DNA of 64,000 nt from NCBI RefSeq assembly GCF_002288385.1, contig NZ_CP016783.1, positions 744,001-808,000 of the forward strand, given 5' to 3'. A program made the position numbers and the translations under genes. Under the pieces are notes generated by a model. The model was not told the DNA's origin and ran no database searches. It worked only from the letters and a program-made list of their open reading frames with translations. Origin of the DNA: Candidatus Planktophila lacus (lineage in GTDB: Bacteria > Actinomycetota > Actinomycetes > Nanopelagicales > Nanopelagicaceae). Shown here piece by piece: positions 10,147 through 19,084 of the stretch (positions are counted from its first letter, which is position 1; the number at the start of each line of letters is the position of its first letter).

Positions 10147-10752
10147 TTAACGCCCACCTTGCGAAAGTGCGCGCTTTAAGAGATCGGAGAGTTCAAGAGT
10201 TTGCGCATCGACGCCATCTTCAGAAAGCCGCGCTACTACTTGTGAAATTGCCGCATCTGAATCTTTAGCGCTAAATCCGAGCGAGACAAGTGCGCTAGTT
10301 AATTGTTCACGCCAAACTGGTTGATGGCGATCACTCTTCGAAGAGGTTCCAAAATCAGTTAACTTGCCCTTTAACTCAAGGATTAAACGCTGTGCACCCT
10401 TGCGGCCAATTCCAGGAACCTTTTCAATAGCAGAGATATCTTCCTGGGCTACAGCAACGGCTAACTGCGATGGTGATAGCGCCGAAACAATTGAGAGTGC
10501 AACCTTTGGACCAATTCCACTAACTGTCTGAACTAATTCGAAAAGCGCACGATCTCCGTCTTCTAGAAAACCATAAAGCGTTAGCGCATCCTCACGAACC
10601 ACCAGAGTTGTAAACAACTGGACCTGAACACCGATATTCAACTGAGCGGAAGTTTTCTGCGTAACTGCTAGAGATAGACCGACTCCGCCGACTTCAACTA
10701 TTACCCTATCTAGCGAAATAGAGCGGACAACGCCGTTTACAAGTGAAATCAT
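10147..10752 (-). CDS. ruvA: Holliday junction DNA-binding protein RuvA
   Basis: RuvA tetramers bind the four-way junction and load RuvB. The 201-residue protein has the N-terminal OB fold ([20 protein letters not shown]) and [14 protein letters not shown]. Two helix-hairpin-helix motifs follow ([16 protein letters not shown] and [16 protein letters not shown]), and the C-terminal domain III contacts RuvB. The ATG overlaps the ruvC stop as ATGA. Intact, of normal length and in the standard ruvC-ruvA-ruvB order. Confidence 0.97.
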   Translation of the reverse strand: MISLVNGVVRSISLDRVIVEVGGVGLSLAVTQKTSAQLNIGVQVQLFTTLVVREDALTLYGFLEDGDRALFELVQTVSGIGPKVALSIVSALSPSQLAVAVAQEDISAIEKVPGIGRKGAQRLILELKGKLTDFGTSSKSDRHQPVWREQLTSALVSLGFSAKDSDAAISQVVARLSEDGVDAQTLELSDLLKRALSQGGR

Positions 10753-11303
10753 TTGCGCACCAACTTGGCTAGCCGTGATTTTTCAGCAGCAAGTGCTGAT
10801 TCAATCTTGCTATTGCCGCCGCCACGCCAAATGTGGCAGATGGCAAGTGCCAGCGCATCGGTGCTATCGACAGGTTTAGGAATCTCAGTTAAGGAAAGTA
10901 ATCTCTTGACCATCTCAGCCACTTGCACTTTATTTGCGCGACCTGAACCAGTTACCGCAGCTTTAACTTCACTTGGTGTGTGCATTACAACTGGGATTCC
11001 CGCTCTTGCGGCAACTAGCAATGCGATACCGGCAGCTTGTCCGGTGCCCATGACAGTACGAACATTGTGTTGCGAGAAAACTCTCTCAACAGCGATGCGA
11101 TCAGGTTGATATTTACTCACCCAACTGGTGATCTCTTCTTCGAGTTGCAAGAGACGCTGTTCTAGAGGGTTATCACTTGGAGTCTTGATGACCCCCACGC
11201 TAATCAACTTAAGTGGCGAGCCAGGTAGGCCTTCAATAACCCCTATGCCGCAGCGCGTAAGGCCTGGGTCGATACCCAAAACTCTCAGCGTTGCTTGGCT
11301 CAT
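10749..11303 (-). CDS. ruvC: Crossover junction endodeoxyribonuclease RuvC
   Basis: RuvC resolves Holliday junctions by symmetrical nicking. The 184-residue protein shows the RNase H-like catalytic acids: [12 protein letters not shown] (first Asp), [18 protein letters not shown] (Glu) and [14 protein letters not shown] (last two Asp). It is the first of the three ruv genes and follows yebC by 33 bp, the usual arrangement. An ATGA overlap couples it to ruvA. Confidence 0.97.
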   Translation of the reverse strand: MSQATLRVLGIDPGLTRCGIGVIEGLPGSPLKLISVGVIKTPSDNPLEQRLLQLEEEITSWVSKYQPDRIAVERVFSQHNVRTVMGTGQAAGIALLVAARAGIPVVMHTPSEVKAAVTGSGRANKVQVAEMVKRLLSLTEIPKPVDSTDALALAICHIWRGGGNSKIESALAAEKSRLAKLVRK

Positions 11304-11336
11304 AACTTCAAAGCCTATGTCCGAGTCCGCAAAGAG

Positions 11337-12089
11337 CTAGGAAAGGCTCGCCATAACCTCGTCTGAGACATCGAAGTTGCTGTAAACATTCTGCACATCA
11401 TCCAACTCTTCAATGGCATCAATTAGTTCGAAGACCTTGGTGGCACCTTCTGCATCCAAGGGAATGGACATCGATGGCAAGAATGATGAATCGGCGGATT
11501 CGTAATCAAGGCCTGAGTTCTGCAACGCTGTGCGAACTGCAACCAGATCGCTAGCCTCACAGACAACCTCAAAAGATTCACCTAAATCGTTTACTTCTTC
11601 GGCTCCGGCTTCAAGCACAGACTCGAGAATTTTCTCTTCAGTTACCGACTCCGCCTTAGCAATGATGATTACACCCTTGCGATTAAAGAGATAGGAAACT
11701 GATCCGGGATCTGCCATTGAACCACCGTTGCGAGTTACGGCTACACGAACTTCTGAAGCTGCGCGATTTCGGCTATCAGATAAACATTCAATCATGATCG
11801 CAACGCCATTTGGACCGTAACCTTCGTACATAATTGTCTGCCAGTCAGATCCGCCAGATTCGAGTCCAGCGCCACGCTTTACCGCTCTTTCGATGTTATC
11901 GGCGGGCATCGAGTTTTTCTTTGCCTTTGCGATCGCATCAAAGAGAGTTGGATTGCCATCAACATCTGGCCCACCATTACGTGATGCAACTTCAATGGCC
12001 TTAATGAGTTTTGCAAAGTTCTTTGCACGGCGGCTATCGATTACCGCTTTCTTATGCTTTGTCGTTGCCCATTTGGAATGGCCTGACAT
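11337..12089 (-). CDS. yebC: YebC/PmpR family regulatory protein
   Basis: A 250-residue YebC-family protein, beginning with the near-invariant [20 protein letters not shown] and containing [19 protein letters not shown]. Family members have been described as DNA-binding regulators of ruv and other genes; more recent work links some of them to relief of ribosome stalling at proline-rich stretches. The sequence does not tell which applies here. It lies between pdxT (60 bp upstream) and ruvC. A short inverted repeat GCGGT/ACCGC occurs in the pdxT-yebC gap, without a T tract. Confidence 0.95.
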   Translation of the reverse strand: MSGHSKWATTKHKKAVIDSRRAKNFAKLIKAIEVASRNGGPDVDGNPTLFDAIAKAKKNSMPADNIERAVKRGAGLESGGSDWQTIMYEGYGPNGVAIMIECLSDSRNRAASEVRVAVTRNGGSMADPGSVSYLFNRKGVIIIAKAESVTEEKILESVLEAGAEEVNDLGESFEVVCEASDLVAVRTALQNSGLDYESADSSFLPSMSIPLDAEGATKVFELIDAIEELDDVQNVYSNFDVSDEVMASLS

Positions 12090-12149
12090 GGCGTAACCTC
12101 AAACTTTCACTCTCGTTGAGCGGTATCTAAACCGCGTAATTCACTTCGC

Positions 12150-12740
12150 TTACTTTATCGCGCCTGTACAGACTTGATCAAAGAAGTAGCGATGTACGCG
12201 TAAATCTCCAGTTAACTCGGGATGGAATGAGGTTGCCAAGAGCCTTCCTTGTCGAACAGCCACCGCGTGCGATCCCTTCGCAGTTTTCACTGTTGCTAGG
12301 ACCTCGGCCGTTGCGCCGACTTCTTCTACCCAAGGCGCACGAATGAAGACCGCGTGAAGATTGCCGCCTTGAAAATCAAGATCGCTTTCAAAGGAATCAA
12401 CTTGGCGACCAAAGGCATTTCTTCGCACGGTCATATCAATGCCACCGAAAGTTTCTTGACCATCCGATCCATCAATAATTCGATCAGCTAAAAGAATCAT
12501 TCCTGCGCATGATCCATAGACCGGCATACCTGATTTGATTCGATCTCTTATCGGCTGCATCAAGTTAAAGGTATTTGCAAGATGTGCAATCGTTGTTGAT
12601 TCTCCCCCAGGAAGAATCAGCGCATCTACTTCAGCAAGCTCTTCTGGACGACGCACAGTTAGCGCAGCATGGCCAGCGCTCTTTGCTGCAACGAGGTGTT
12701 CGCGAAAATCACCTTGAAGAGCGAGAACGCCAATCTTCAT
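12150..12740 (-). CDS. pdxT: Pyridoxal 5'-phosphate synthase glutaminase subunit PdxT
   Basis: Class I glutaminase that hydrolyses glutamine and channels ammonia to PdxS for direct synthesis of pyridoxal phosphate. The 196 residues begin [18 protein letters not shown]. The [10 protein letters not shown] motif, the nucleophile cysteine in YGSCAGM and the His-Glu pair in SFHPEL form the complete triad. It is placed 11 bp after pdxS and surely in its operon. Confidence 0.96.
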   Translation of the reverse strand: MKIGVLALQGDFREHLVAAKSAGHAALTVRRPEELAEVDALILPGGESTTIAHLANTFNLMQPIRDRIKSGMPVYGSCAGMILLADRIIDGSDGQETFGGIDMTVRRNAFGRQVDSFESDLDFQGGNLHAVFIRAPWVEEVGATAEVLATVKTAKGSHAVAVRQGRLLATSFHPELTGDLRVHRYFFDQVCTGAIK

Positions 12741-12751
12741 TTTCTAATTAA

Positions 12752-13639
12752 CTACCAGCCGCGATCAGCTAAGCGATGTGGTGCAGGAAGATCAGCGACA
12801 TTGATTCCAACCATCGCTTCACCCAGACCACGTGAGGCATCGGCAATTACTTTTGCATCCTCGAAGAATGTGGTTGCTTTAACGCAAGCAGCTGCGCGAG
12901 TTGCAGGATCGCCTGACTTGAAGATTCCTGAGCCAATGAATACGCCGTCAGCGCCCATCTGCATCATTAAAGCCGCATCGGCAGGAGTTGCGATACCACC
13001 AGCAGTAAATAGAACGACAGGAAGTTTTCCGGTCTCAGCTACTTCTTTAACAAGTGCGTAAGGAGCTTGTAACTCTTTTGCGGCAACATAGAGTTCATCT
13101 TCGCGCATGGAAGATAGGCGACGGATTTCTGCCCCGATCTTGCGCATATGCATCATGGCGTTGGAAACATCTCCAGTACCTGCCTCGCCCTTTGAGCGAA
13201 TCATTGCGGCGCCTTCATTAATCCGACGGAGCGCTTCACCTAAGTTTGTTGCTCCGCACACGAAAGGAACTTTGAAATCCCACTTATCAATATGGTTTTC
13301 AAAATCTGCTGGAGTTAAAACTTCTGATTCGTCGATGTAATCAACGCCTAGAGATTCGAGAATGCGAGCTTCGACGAAGTGACCGATACGAGCCTTAGCC
13401 ATTACAGGAATTGTCACTGCAGCTTTAATCTTTTCGATCATGTCTGGATCTGACATGCGTGCCACGCCACCTTGGGCGCGAATATCTGCGGGGACTCTCT
13501 CGAGCGCCATAACAGCACAGGCACCTGCATCTTGAGCGATCTTGGCCTGCTCAACATTGACGACATCCATGATGACGCCGCCCTTAAGCATCTCTGCCAT
13601 ACCGCGCTTAACGCGAGCTGTTCCGACTGCCTCTGACAT
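12752..13639 (-). CDS. pdxS: Pyridoxal 5'-phosphate synthase subunit PdxS
   Basis: TIM-barrel synthase that condenses ribose 5-phosphate, glyceraldehyde 3-phosphate and ammonia into pyridoxal phosphate. The 295 residues include [40 protein letters not shown], and the active-site lysines in [13 protein letters not shown] and [12 protein letters not shown]. Phosphate-binding glycines occur in [17 protein letters not shown]. Supplying PLP matters for several neighbours in the window (PabC, AcdS). A 47-bp gap separates it from the DUF3048 gene. Confidence 0.97.
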   Translation of the reverse strand: MSEAVGTARVKRGMAEMLKGGVIMDVVNVEQAKIAQDAGACAVMALERVPADIRAQGGVARMSDPDMIEKIKAAVTIPVMAKARIGHFVEARILESLGVDYIDESEVLTPADFENHIDKWDFKVPFVCGATNLGEALRRINEGAAMIRSKGEAGTGDVSNAMMHMRKIGAEIRRLSSMREDELYVAAKELQAPYALVKEVAETGKLPVVLFTAGGIATPADAALMMQMGADGVFIGSGIFKSGDPATRAAACVKATTFFEDAKVIADASRGLGEAMVGINVADLPAPHRLADRGW

Positions 13640-13686
13640 CGCTAACTCCCTAAAAAATATCTATCCAAATAGTTAAGGGCTTAATA

Positions 13687-14757
13687 CTACTTTGCTGCAG
13701 CAGATGGCGCATCTGCGGGGATTTTCGATGGAATAGGCGTAAATACTGGTTCCTTATCGGTTAACGCGATCCAAATTTGCCCCGGTGCGAAGGGGATCGT
13801 TTCTCCAGAAGTGGTTTTCCAAGCAGTTCCTGATTCAGGAGTTGGACGATCCCATAGCGCGGAAATGTATTTACCGTCGCGAAGAATGTAGCCACTACCT
13901 GACCCGACCGTTGCGGTGAATGGAGTAACGCCTCCGAACTTATCTCCATATTCAGATGGAGTAATTGAAACGATTTGAATTACGAAGGTACTTGCAGCTA
14001 AATGAATGCCACTGGCTGAAATGTTTGGAACACCTTTGTGTGAGAGCAGCCAGTGCTTCTCCACATTTGACCAGACCGCATCGTATGAATTTGCCGGCCA
14101 AGAAATTTTAGCTGAGGCGATTGCCGTTCCAGTATCGAAGGATTCCGCAAAGTTCCATCCAACGTTCTTCGAAATTGCAACAGGAAGTTGCTGTTCCTTA
14201 ACTTTTTGCATCAAAGTTTGCGCCTGCAGCATCATCGCCGTCGGTGCGTTGCGTAGCGGATCATTTGTATAGATTTCGCGTGACTGGCGCTGTGCTCCTA
14301 AGTTCTCCAGGTTTGCCGCACCAATTACTGGCAATAATTTTTTCTGTGCGCCACTGTAAGCAAAGGCCACACGACCAAACTGCTCAAGTATTTCTATATC
14401 TGAGATACGCGCACTTCTTACAGGTCCTATTACCGTCGGGATAGTTGAGGAGAAAACGGCAGCCAGTCTGGTGAGTCCACCTTCTACTTGCTCTATATAA
14501 ACCACATCAGCATCTTCGAGCCCCGCTTGTGGATGTGCCGGCGGAGTGTCATCGATCTTTACCACCAGAATTGGTCCATCGCTTCCGATGCGACCACTCA
14601 ATGAGTTAACCGGCTCAGGATCCTTGAAGACGTTTTCAATTTCACCCAATTTCGAGAACTGTTCAGGCGAGAAAAAGCCCAAGCCAACAACAAAGATGGA
14701 TGTAACTCCAATTATCGAGATGGCAAACTTTTTAAAGAACATCGGCTTCAAATTCAT
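13687..14757 (-). CDS. DUF3048 domain-containing exported protein
   Basis: A 356-residue protein with an N-terminal hydrophobic segment (FAISIIGVTSIFVVGLGFF) that is a signal anchor or uncleaved signal peptide; no lipobox cysteine is seen. The rest matches the DUF3048 family: ILVVKIDDTPPAHPQAGL, DADVVYIEQVEGGLTRLAAV, VIGPVRSARISDIEIL and the C-terminal WKTTSGETIPFAPGQIWI. Function is unknown in general; the Bacillus relative YerB is a lipoprotein. The start at 14757 overlaps the LemA-like gene by 26 bp; an ATG at 14742 would reduce that to 11. Confidence 0.8.
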   Translation of the reverse strand: MNLKPMFFKKFAISIIGVTSIFVVGLGFFSPEQFSKLGEIENVFKDPEPVNSLSGRIGSDGPILVVKIDDTPPAHPQAGLEDADVVYIEQVEGGLTRLAAVFSSTIPTVIGPVRSARISDIEILEQFGRVAFAYSGAQKKLLPVIGAANLENLGAQRQSREIYTNDPLRNAPTAMMLQAQTLMQKVKEQQLPVAISKNVGWNFAESFDTGTAIASAKISWPANSYDAVWSNVEKHWLLSHKGVPNISASGIHLAASTFVIQIVSITPSEYGDKFGGVTPFTATVGSGSGYILRDGKYISALWDRPTPESGTAWKTTSGETIPFAPGQIWIALTDKEPVFTPIPSKIPADAPSAAAK

Positions 14758-15235
14758 AGGTAACAGGAAGCGGTGCCCGACCGGCTAAGCGAAATATCCT
14801 AAAAACGGGCTTACGTCGCACCATTTGTGTGCGATTGACGGCATCAACGTGTAGAGCAATTGCGACGCGAATCTTGTCGGTTAATTCGCTGAGTTCTCTC
14901 AACAAATCCTTTTCTATTGAGCCACTTACCAAATGTCCATCGTGCAGCAAGAGACCCAGCGCACCAGATAGTCCGCTTTCAGCTTGCGAACGTGCGCGCA
15001 TTTGCGCATCTCGCGCTTGGTGCGCAGCCGCTGTTAGGAGAAGCGAGGAAGCGGGGTCAGCAATTTCGCTCTTAGCAATCTCTAGAGCCACTGCTGCACG
15101 TCGCTGAAGTAGACCATCAAGATTTGCCCAACTAGTTTCAACACGGTTATGTAGACGATCTAGCCTTGTTGCCGAATACGACAAATACCAGATCGCGAAG
15201 ATAACAATGAGCGCAATAAAGAAATACTTCTCCAT
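14732..15235 (-). CDS. LemA-like membrane-anchored protein
   Basis: A 167-residue protein with one N-terminal transmembrane helix (YFFIALIVIFAIWYLSY). A helical region follows (RLDRLHNRVETSWANLDGLL, then QRRAAVALEIAK) that resembles the LemA pattern of a helix with valine, tryptophan and paired arginines. The LemA-like reading is by eye and moderate. It lies immediately after pimA with no gap, and overlaps the DUF3048 gene, so it belongs to the PIM-lipid operon. Function unknown. Confidence 0.7.
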   Translation of the reverse strand: MEKYFFIALIVIFAIWYLSYSATRLDRLHNRVETSWANLDGLLQRRAAVALEIAKSEIADPASSLLLTAAAHQARDAQMRARSQAESGLSGALGLLLHDGHLVSGSIEKDLLRELSELTDKIRVAIALHVDAVNRTQMVRRKPVFRIFRLAGRAPLPVTYEFEADVL

Positions 15236-16414
15236 TTAATTTCCTTCTCTTCCTAGAAAGCGATTCCACGCGCGATTTTCCGAAGAAAGAGTTACCCCAG
15301 AGCTTCCCACAAGCGCCATTTCGTATATTGAATAAATATCTTCAGCAACAACATCCCAGTCAAATCTTTGTGCGTACTCTTTGCCACGTTTAGCTAGTTC
15401 ACGGCGTTTTTCAGAATCACGCAACAAATCAATAGCACCGCGCGCCAGATCTTGCGGATCTTCTGAAGTAAAGAGCGCACCAAATTCTCCATGGCCCAGC
15501 AGTGAATCAAATGCTGGGATATCGCTAGCAAGTACCGCAGCTCCCCCGGCTAACGCCTCGGCCAGAATGATTCCGAATGATTCTCCTCCAGTATTTGGCG
15601 CTACATAAATAGCGACAGAAGAGAGAAAATCGGCTTTCTCCTTCTCGGAAATTCTTCCCAAAAATTCGAAGCGGCCTCGCAGTTGCGGATCAATACTTTC
15701 GATTACCTCTTTACTCTCGCCTGGTCCAGCAACTAAAACTCTTACATCTGGAGCAAAGCGGGCGATTATCGGCAGTGCTTCAAGAAGGACAGGCAAACCT
15801 TTACGCGGTTCTTCATATCGGCCAATAAAACCAATTGTGTTCCCGCTCCATTTTTCTAGCACTTCACCATCACGATATCGATCAGCATAAATACCGTTAG
15901 GAATCACAACTGCGTCAGTTTCTAGATGTTCTGTAAGAGTGGAACGAGCAGCTTCGCTTACCGCAATTCGCGCCGTTAACTTTTCAATTACCGGCTCAAG
16001 AATTGGTCCAATTGCAAAGATCGCCTTCTGGCGTTTTGCAGCGGCGTGGAAGGTTCCAACCATCGGTCCTTCAGCAGCCCAGCAAGCCAATAATGAAATT
16101 GATGGAATAGCAGGTTCGTGTAGATGTAGAAGATCAAATTTTCCATTGCTGATCCACTGGCGAACTCTGGCAAAGGCAATTGGACCAAAGAGAACGCGAG
16201 CAACCGCTCCGTTATATGGAATCGAAATTGGTTTTCCTGCACTCGTTACATAATCAGGGATGTTCTCTTCATCAACAACAGGTGCAAGAACAGATACGTA
16301 ATGGCCTTTGGCAATCAGGTACTCCGCTAGATCGCGAACATGGCTCTGTACGCCACCTGGTGTATCCCAACCGTAGGGACAAACTAGTCCGATCCTTAAT
16401 TTTTTTAGGGTCAT
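15236..16414 (-). CDS. pimA: GDP-mannose-dependent phosphatidylinositol alpha-mannosyltransferase (PimA-like)
   Basis: GT4-family glycosyltransferase that probably adds the first mannose to phosphatidylinositol on the inner face of the membrane. The protein starts MTLKKLRIGLVCPYGWDTPG, and the N-lobe GGVQSHVRDLAEYL fits PimA. The C-lobe has TIGFIGRYEEPRKGLPVLLE and the nucleotide-binding GGESFGIILAEALAGGAAVL. I use the ATG at 16414 (392 residues), which overlaps the acyltransferase stop as ATGA; the frame is open to 16468 but that would lie inside the acyltransferase gene. The neighbours pgsA and the acyltransferase complete the PIM pathway set. Confidence 0.92.
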   Translation of the reverse strand: MTLKKLRIGLVCPYGWDTPGGVQSHVRDLAEYLIAKGHYVSVLAPVVDEENIPDYVTSAGKPISIPYNGAVARVLFGPIAFARVRQWISNGKFDLLHLHEPAIPSISLLACWAAEGPMVGTFHAAAKRQKAIFAIGPILEPVIEKLTARIAVSEAARSTLTEHLETDAVVIPNGIYADRYRDGEVLEKWSGNTIGFIGRYEEPRKGLPVLLEALPIIARFAPDVRVLVAGPGESKEVIESIDPQLRGRFEFLGRISEKEKADFLSSVAIYVAPNTGGESFGIILAEALAGGAAVLASDIPAFDSLLGHGEFGALFTSEDPQDLARGAIDLLRDSEKRRELAKRGKEYAQRFDWDVVAEDIYSIYEMALVGSSGVTLSSENRAWNRFLGREGN

Positions 16415-17301
16415 GCGCTGCGCTCCTGGAAATCTCCATCTGTCCAGATTCGCTGCAACATATGCCAATCTTGCGGCGAAGATGCGATTCCTTCTGCAAA
16501 TAGGTCAGCGCAACGTTGCACTACTTGCGAGACTCTCTCTTCTTCGCTTCCATGGGTAGGAATCTCCACCGAATTAAAAACAATGTGAATGCCGGCAGTC
16601 GTGTAAGAAACATATGCGGTAATTAGTGGAATACCAGTTCTGATTGCAAGCAGTGCAGGGCCAGCAGGCATGCGCGCTGGATGGCAAAAGAAAGATACAT
16701 CCACGCCGCTCTTAGAAAGATCACGATCGGCGACAAGGGCGATCAAACGACCCTCGCGCGCCCTTTGCATCAGGGTGACAATTGATCTTGAATCAAGTGC
16801 AAGAACTTCCATCCCGATGTTTTGGCGATACTCCAAAAATTTATTGAAGAGCGCTTCTGGCTTTAAACGCTCGGCAACAGTTACGAGTGGAAAACCCATT
16901 CCGCAGAAGTACGAGCCGGCATGGTCCCAATTACCAGCGTGCGGAAGTGCTACTACTACACCGGTCCCGTTCTTCATGGGTGCGGTTAGTAAATCTTCAC
17001 CGTCAACAGTGACTGTTGCAGCAATTCGCTCACGTGACCAATCTGGCGATCTAAATGTGTCACACCAGTAACGCATATACGAACTCATCGCCTTGCGCAT
17101 CAGTTCGTCCATTTCGGATGAAGAGTAAGTAGGGCAAACTCGTGACAGGTTAGAGCGCAACCTTTTCACGCGCGCGCCATTACGGGAAAGTGCGTACTTA
17201 CCGATTGCTTCGAAAGCTTTATATGCAAACTTTTCTGGTAGCGCTCGAACTAGGCGCCATCCAGCGAAATACCCACCTGCCACTGCGAAATCAAAATTCA
17301 T
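16411..17301 (-). CDS. Phosphatidylinositol mannoside acyltransferase (PatA-like, HtrB/LpxL family)
   Basis: A 296-residue lysophospholipid-acyltransferase-type protein that probably acylates PIM. The catalytic H(x)4D motif is VVALPHAGNWDHAGSYF (around residue 110), followed by GRLIALVADRDLSKSGVDV and the substrate-contact region PAGPALLAIRTGIPLITAYV. It lies between pgsA and pimA, 4 bp from the former and overlapping the latter, which is the standard actinobacterial PIM cluster. The family alone would also fit lipid A acyltransferases, but the context decides for PIM. Confidence 0.9.
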   Translation of the reverse strand: MNFDFAVAGGYFAGWRLVRALPEKFAYKAFEAIGKYALSRNGARVKRLRSNLSRVCPTYSSSEMDELMRKAMSSYMRYWCDTFRSPDWSRERIAATVTVDGEDLLTAPMKNGTGVVVALPHAGNWDHAGSYFCGMGFPLVTVAERLKPEALFNKFLEYRQNIGMEVLALDSRSIVTLMQRAREGRLIALVADRDLSKSGVDVSFFCHPARMPAGPALLAIRTGIPLITAYVSYTTAGIHIVFNSVEIPTHGSEEERVSQVVQRCADLFAEGIASSPQDWHMLQRIWTDGDFQERSA

Positions 17302-17305
17302 TGCG

Positions 17306-17908
17306 TTACAGCGCTGCCTTCACAATCAAAATTCGTTGAATAACGGTAACCACGGCGAGAGCTAGTAGAAGCCAGATGCCGATCGCTAGAGCGAATGGAA
17401 CTCCAAGGCCTTCCAGACCAATCGCTGTTAAAGAGATGATCAAGCGTTCGGTTCGCTCAGCGATTCCGCCAGAACAAGAGATTTGCATGCTCTCGGCCTT
17501 GGCTCTGATGTATGGAACGAGTGAACCAAAAACTAGCGCACCAATCACAACAGCAGTTAATGAGTCATCGGCATCCACTAAGTAAAGTGTTAAACCAACC
17601 AAGATAGCCGAATCAGTAATTCGATCGATTGTTGAATCTAAAAATCCACCCCATGCGCTGGCGCCTTTATGGGAGATTCGCGCCATTGCACCATCAAATA
17701 GATCGCTCAGTGCAAAGAAAGAGACAACAAGAGTTCCGATAAAGAAATCGCCCTTGGGATAGAAAAAGAGCGCCGAAGTGACAAGGCCAAGTGCGCCAAT
17801 AAAGGTAACTGCATTTGGAGTTAAACCAATGGCAAGGGCACCGCGAGCGATCGGATTGATAGCGCGGGTGACTGCGGGTTTTAAAGAGGCGCTTAACATC
17901 AGGTCCAT
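17306..17908 (-). CDS. pgsA: Phosphatidylinositol phosphate synthase (CDP-alcohol phosphatidyltransferase)
   Basis: Integral membrane enzyme transferring a diacylglycerol phosphate from CDP-DAG to inositol phosphate, the entry to phosphatidylinositol and PIM lipids. The full CDP-alcohol signature is visible around residues 70-90: DLFDGAMAR, then the second half in WGGFLDSTIDRITD. About six hydrophobic segments follow the family layout, with 200 residues. The start at 17908 has a strong GGGGGAG six bases upstream. It is the first gene of the leftward PIM-pdx-ruv-sec array and is divergent from the EF-G-like gene, with 39 bp between. Confidence 0.93.
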   Translation of the reverse strand: MDLMLSASLKPAVTRAINPIARGALAIGLTPNAVTFIGALGLVTSALFFYPKGDFFIGTLVVSFFALSDLFDGAMARISHKGASAWGGFLDSTIDRITDSAILVGLTLYLVDADDSLTAVVIGALVFGSLVPYIRAKAESMQISCSGGIAERTERLIISLTAIGLEGLGVPFALAIGIWLLLALAVVTVIQRILIVKAAL

Positions 17909-17934
17909 CGTAGGCTCCCCCGCGGATTTTCACC

Positions 17935-17940
17935 TATTCT
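17935..17940 (+). promoter_or_regulatory. Candidate leaderless -10 box for the EF-G-like gene
   Basis: TATTCT ends 7 bases before the GTG at 17948, within the 39-bp divergent gap to pgsA. With so little room upstream of the start, a leaderless message is the simplest reading. Confidence 0.5.
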
Positions 17941-17947
17941 GACGCCT

Positions 17948-18541
17948 GTGAGTTCAGAGAGAGATAGCGCTAATCCGCGTATCCATATATATGGACATGT
18001 CTCCTCGCAACCAAAAGCGCTAGCCGAACTCTTCGGTGCGGTTCATTCCAATGAACCAATAGCCGAGAGCGAACTAGCTATCTTTGCAATTAATCCCGCT
18101 GCCGGAATTGATCAAGAAACGATTGATCTTTGGACCACTCTCTCTGACTTCCAGTTACCACGTTTAGTTGTTGTAAATGAATTAGAGGGAAGCGATTCAG
18201 ATTTCGACGATGCGGTATTACTTGCTAATCGAGTCTTCGATCCTCTTGTTACCCCGTACTTAGTTCTCCATGACGATTCAGGAAATCCATCTGCACTGAT
18301 TGATCTCGAAACGCTCGAAATAATTGATTATTCGCAAAGCCCCATTTCACGTAGAGATAGCGATGCGGAACATAAAGAGTTAGTTGCAGATTTCAGAAGT
18401 GAATATTTAGAAGCGGTAGAAGATGCGGGAGAAAGCGCGTTCGAGGCGGGTTTACTCTTTCCAGCAATTCCAGTTGTGATAAGCAAAGGAATTGGTGTGG
18501 ATATTGTGAACTCCTTTATAGATAGAGCGGTAAGAAGCTAA
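17948..18541 (+). CDS. Degenerate EF-G-like G-domain protein
   Basis: A 197-residue protein that, by eye, aligns with the GTPase domain of EF-G-like (EF-G2 type) proteins but is much reduced. RIHIYGHVSSQPKALAELF (residues 11-29) sits where the P-loop GHVDHGKTTL would be, but the GKT/S is lost. The switch I/II stretch with DxPGH is missing. ELAIFAINPAAGID and LPRLVVVNELEGSDSDFDDA match the G4 neighbourhood, with NKxD reading NELE. PYLVLHDDSGNPSALIDL and IIDYS match the insert that follows. GTP binding is therefore unlikely, and domains II-V are absent. GTG start with a -10 box just before it. From memory, larger actinobacteria carry a full EF-G-like gene near pgsA; here a remnant may have taken on another role. 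Confidence 0.7.
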   Translation: MSSERDSANPRIHIYGHVSSQPKALAELFGAVHSNEPIAESELAIFAINPAAGIDQETIDLWTTLSDFQLPRLVVVNELEGSDSDFDDAVLLANRVFDPLVTPYLVLHDDSGNPSALIDLETLEIIDYSQSPISRRDSDAEHKELVADFRSEYLEAVEDAGESAFEAGLLFPAIPVVISKGIGVDIVNSFIDRAVRS

Positions 18542-19081
18542 CTACCAAGCTTGTGCGAGTTCGTCGCGGGTTTGAGTTAGAAGAACTGGCAGCACCTTGG
18601 TCTGTCCGATGATCGGCATGAAGTTAACATCGCCAGACCAGCGCGGAACAATATGTTGATGGATATGTTCTGCAACTCCGGCACCCGATATGGCGCCTTG
18701 ATTCATACCAAGATTAAAACCGGCAGGCGCCGAAACCTTACGTAGAGTTTTCATCGCATGCGCACTTAGCTCGAATATTTCGTTACGTTCGTCCTGATTG
18801 AGTTCGGTTAAATCGGCGACATGGCGATATGCGCAGATTAGTAAGTGACCAGCGTTATACGGGTAGAGATTCATAACAACGTAAGCGTTTGTTCCGCGAG
18901 CAACAACTAGGCCTTCTTCATCGCTCATCTTGGGAATTTCACAGAAGGGGCAAGTAACTTCATTTCCCGCAAGCGGGCGGTTCTCGCCCTTTAAATACTC
19001 CATACGATGCGGCGCCCAAAGTCGTTCCCAACGATCGGGCATTCCTGCCCCGCCTGGAATTACTTGGTCGCCTTCGCGCAT
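18542..19081 (-). CDS. HIT family protein (AP4A hydrolase/phosphorylase-like)
   Basis: A 179-residue histidine-triad nucleotide-binding protein. The catalytic motif HIHQHIVPRW (around residue 139) is H-x-H-x-H, and VTCPFCEIPKM near residue 43 supplies a CxxC seen in zinc-binding HIT members. ERLWAPHRMEYL is typical of the actinobacterial HIT proteins encoded between thrS and pgsA. It probably hydrolyses dinucleotide polyphosphates or adenylylated compounds. It starts 3 bases after thrS and ends exactly against the EF-G-like gene on the other strand, with no spacer. Confidence 0.92.
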   Translation of the reverse strand: MREGDQVIPGGAGMPDRWERLWAPHRMEYLKGENRPLAGNEVTCPFCEIPKMSDEEGLVVARGTNAYVVMNLYPYNAGHLLICAYRHVADLTELNQDERNEIFELSAHAMKTLRKVSAPAGFNLGMNQGAISGAGVAEHIHQHIVPRWSGDVNFMPIIGQTKVLPVLLTQTRDELAQAW

Positions 19082-19084
19082 TAC

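Noticed and set aside
12120-12135. GCGGT/ACCGC inverted repeat between pdxT and yebC as a terminator
   Set aside because: The stem is only five bases and no T tract follows on the minus strand.
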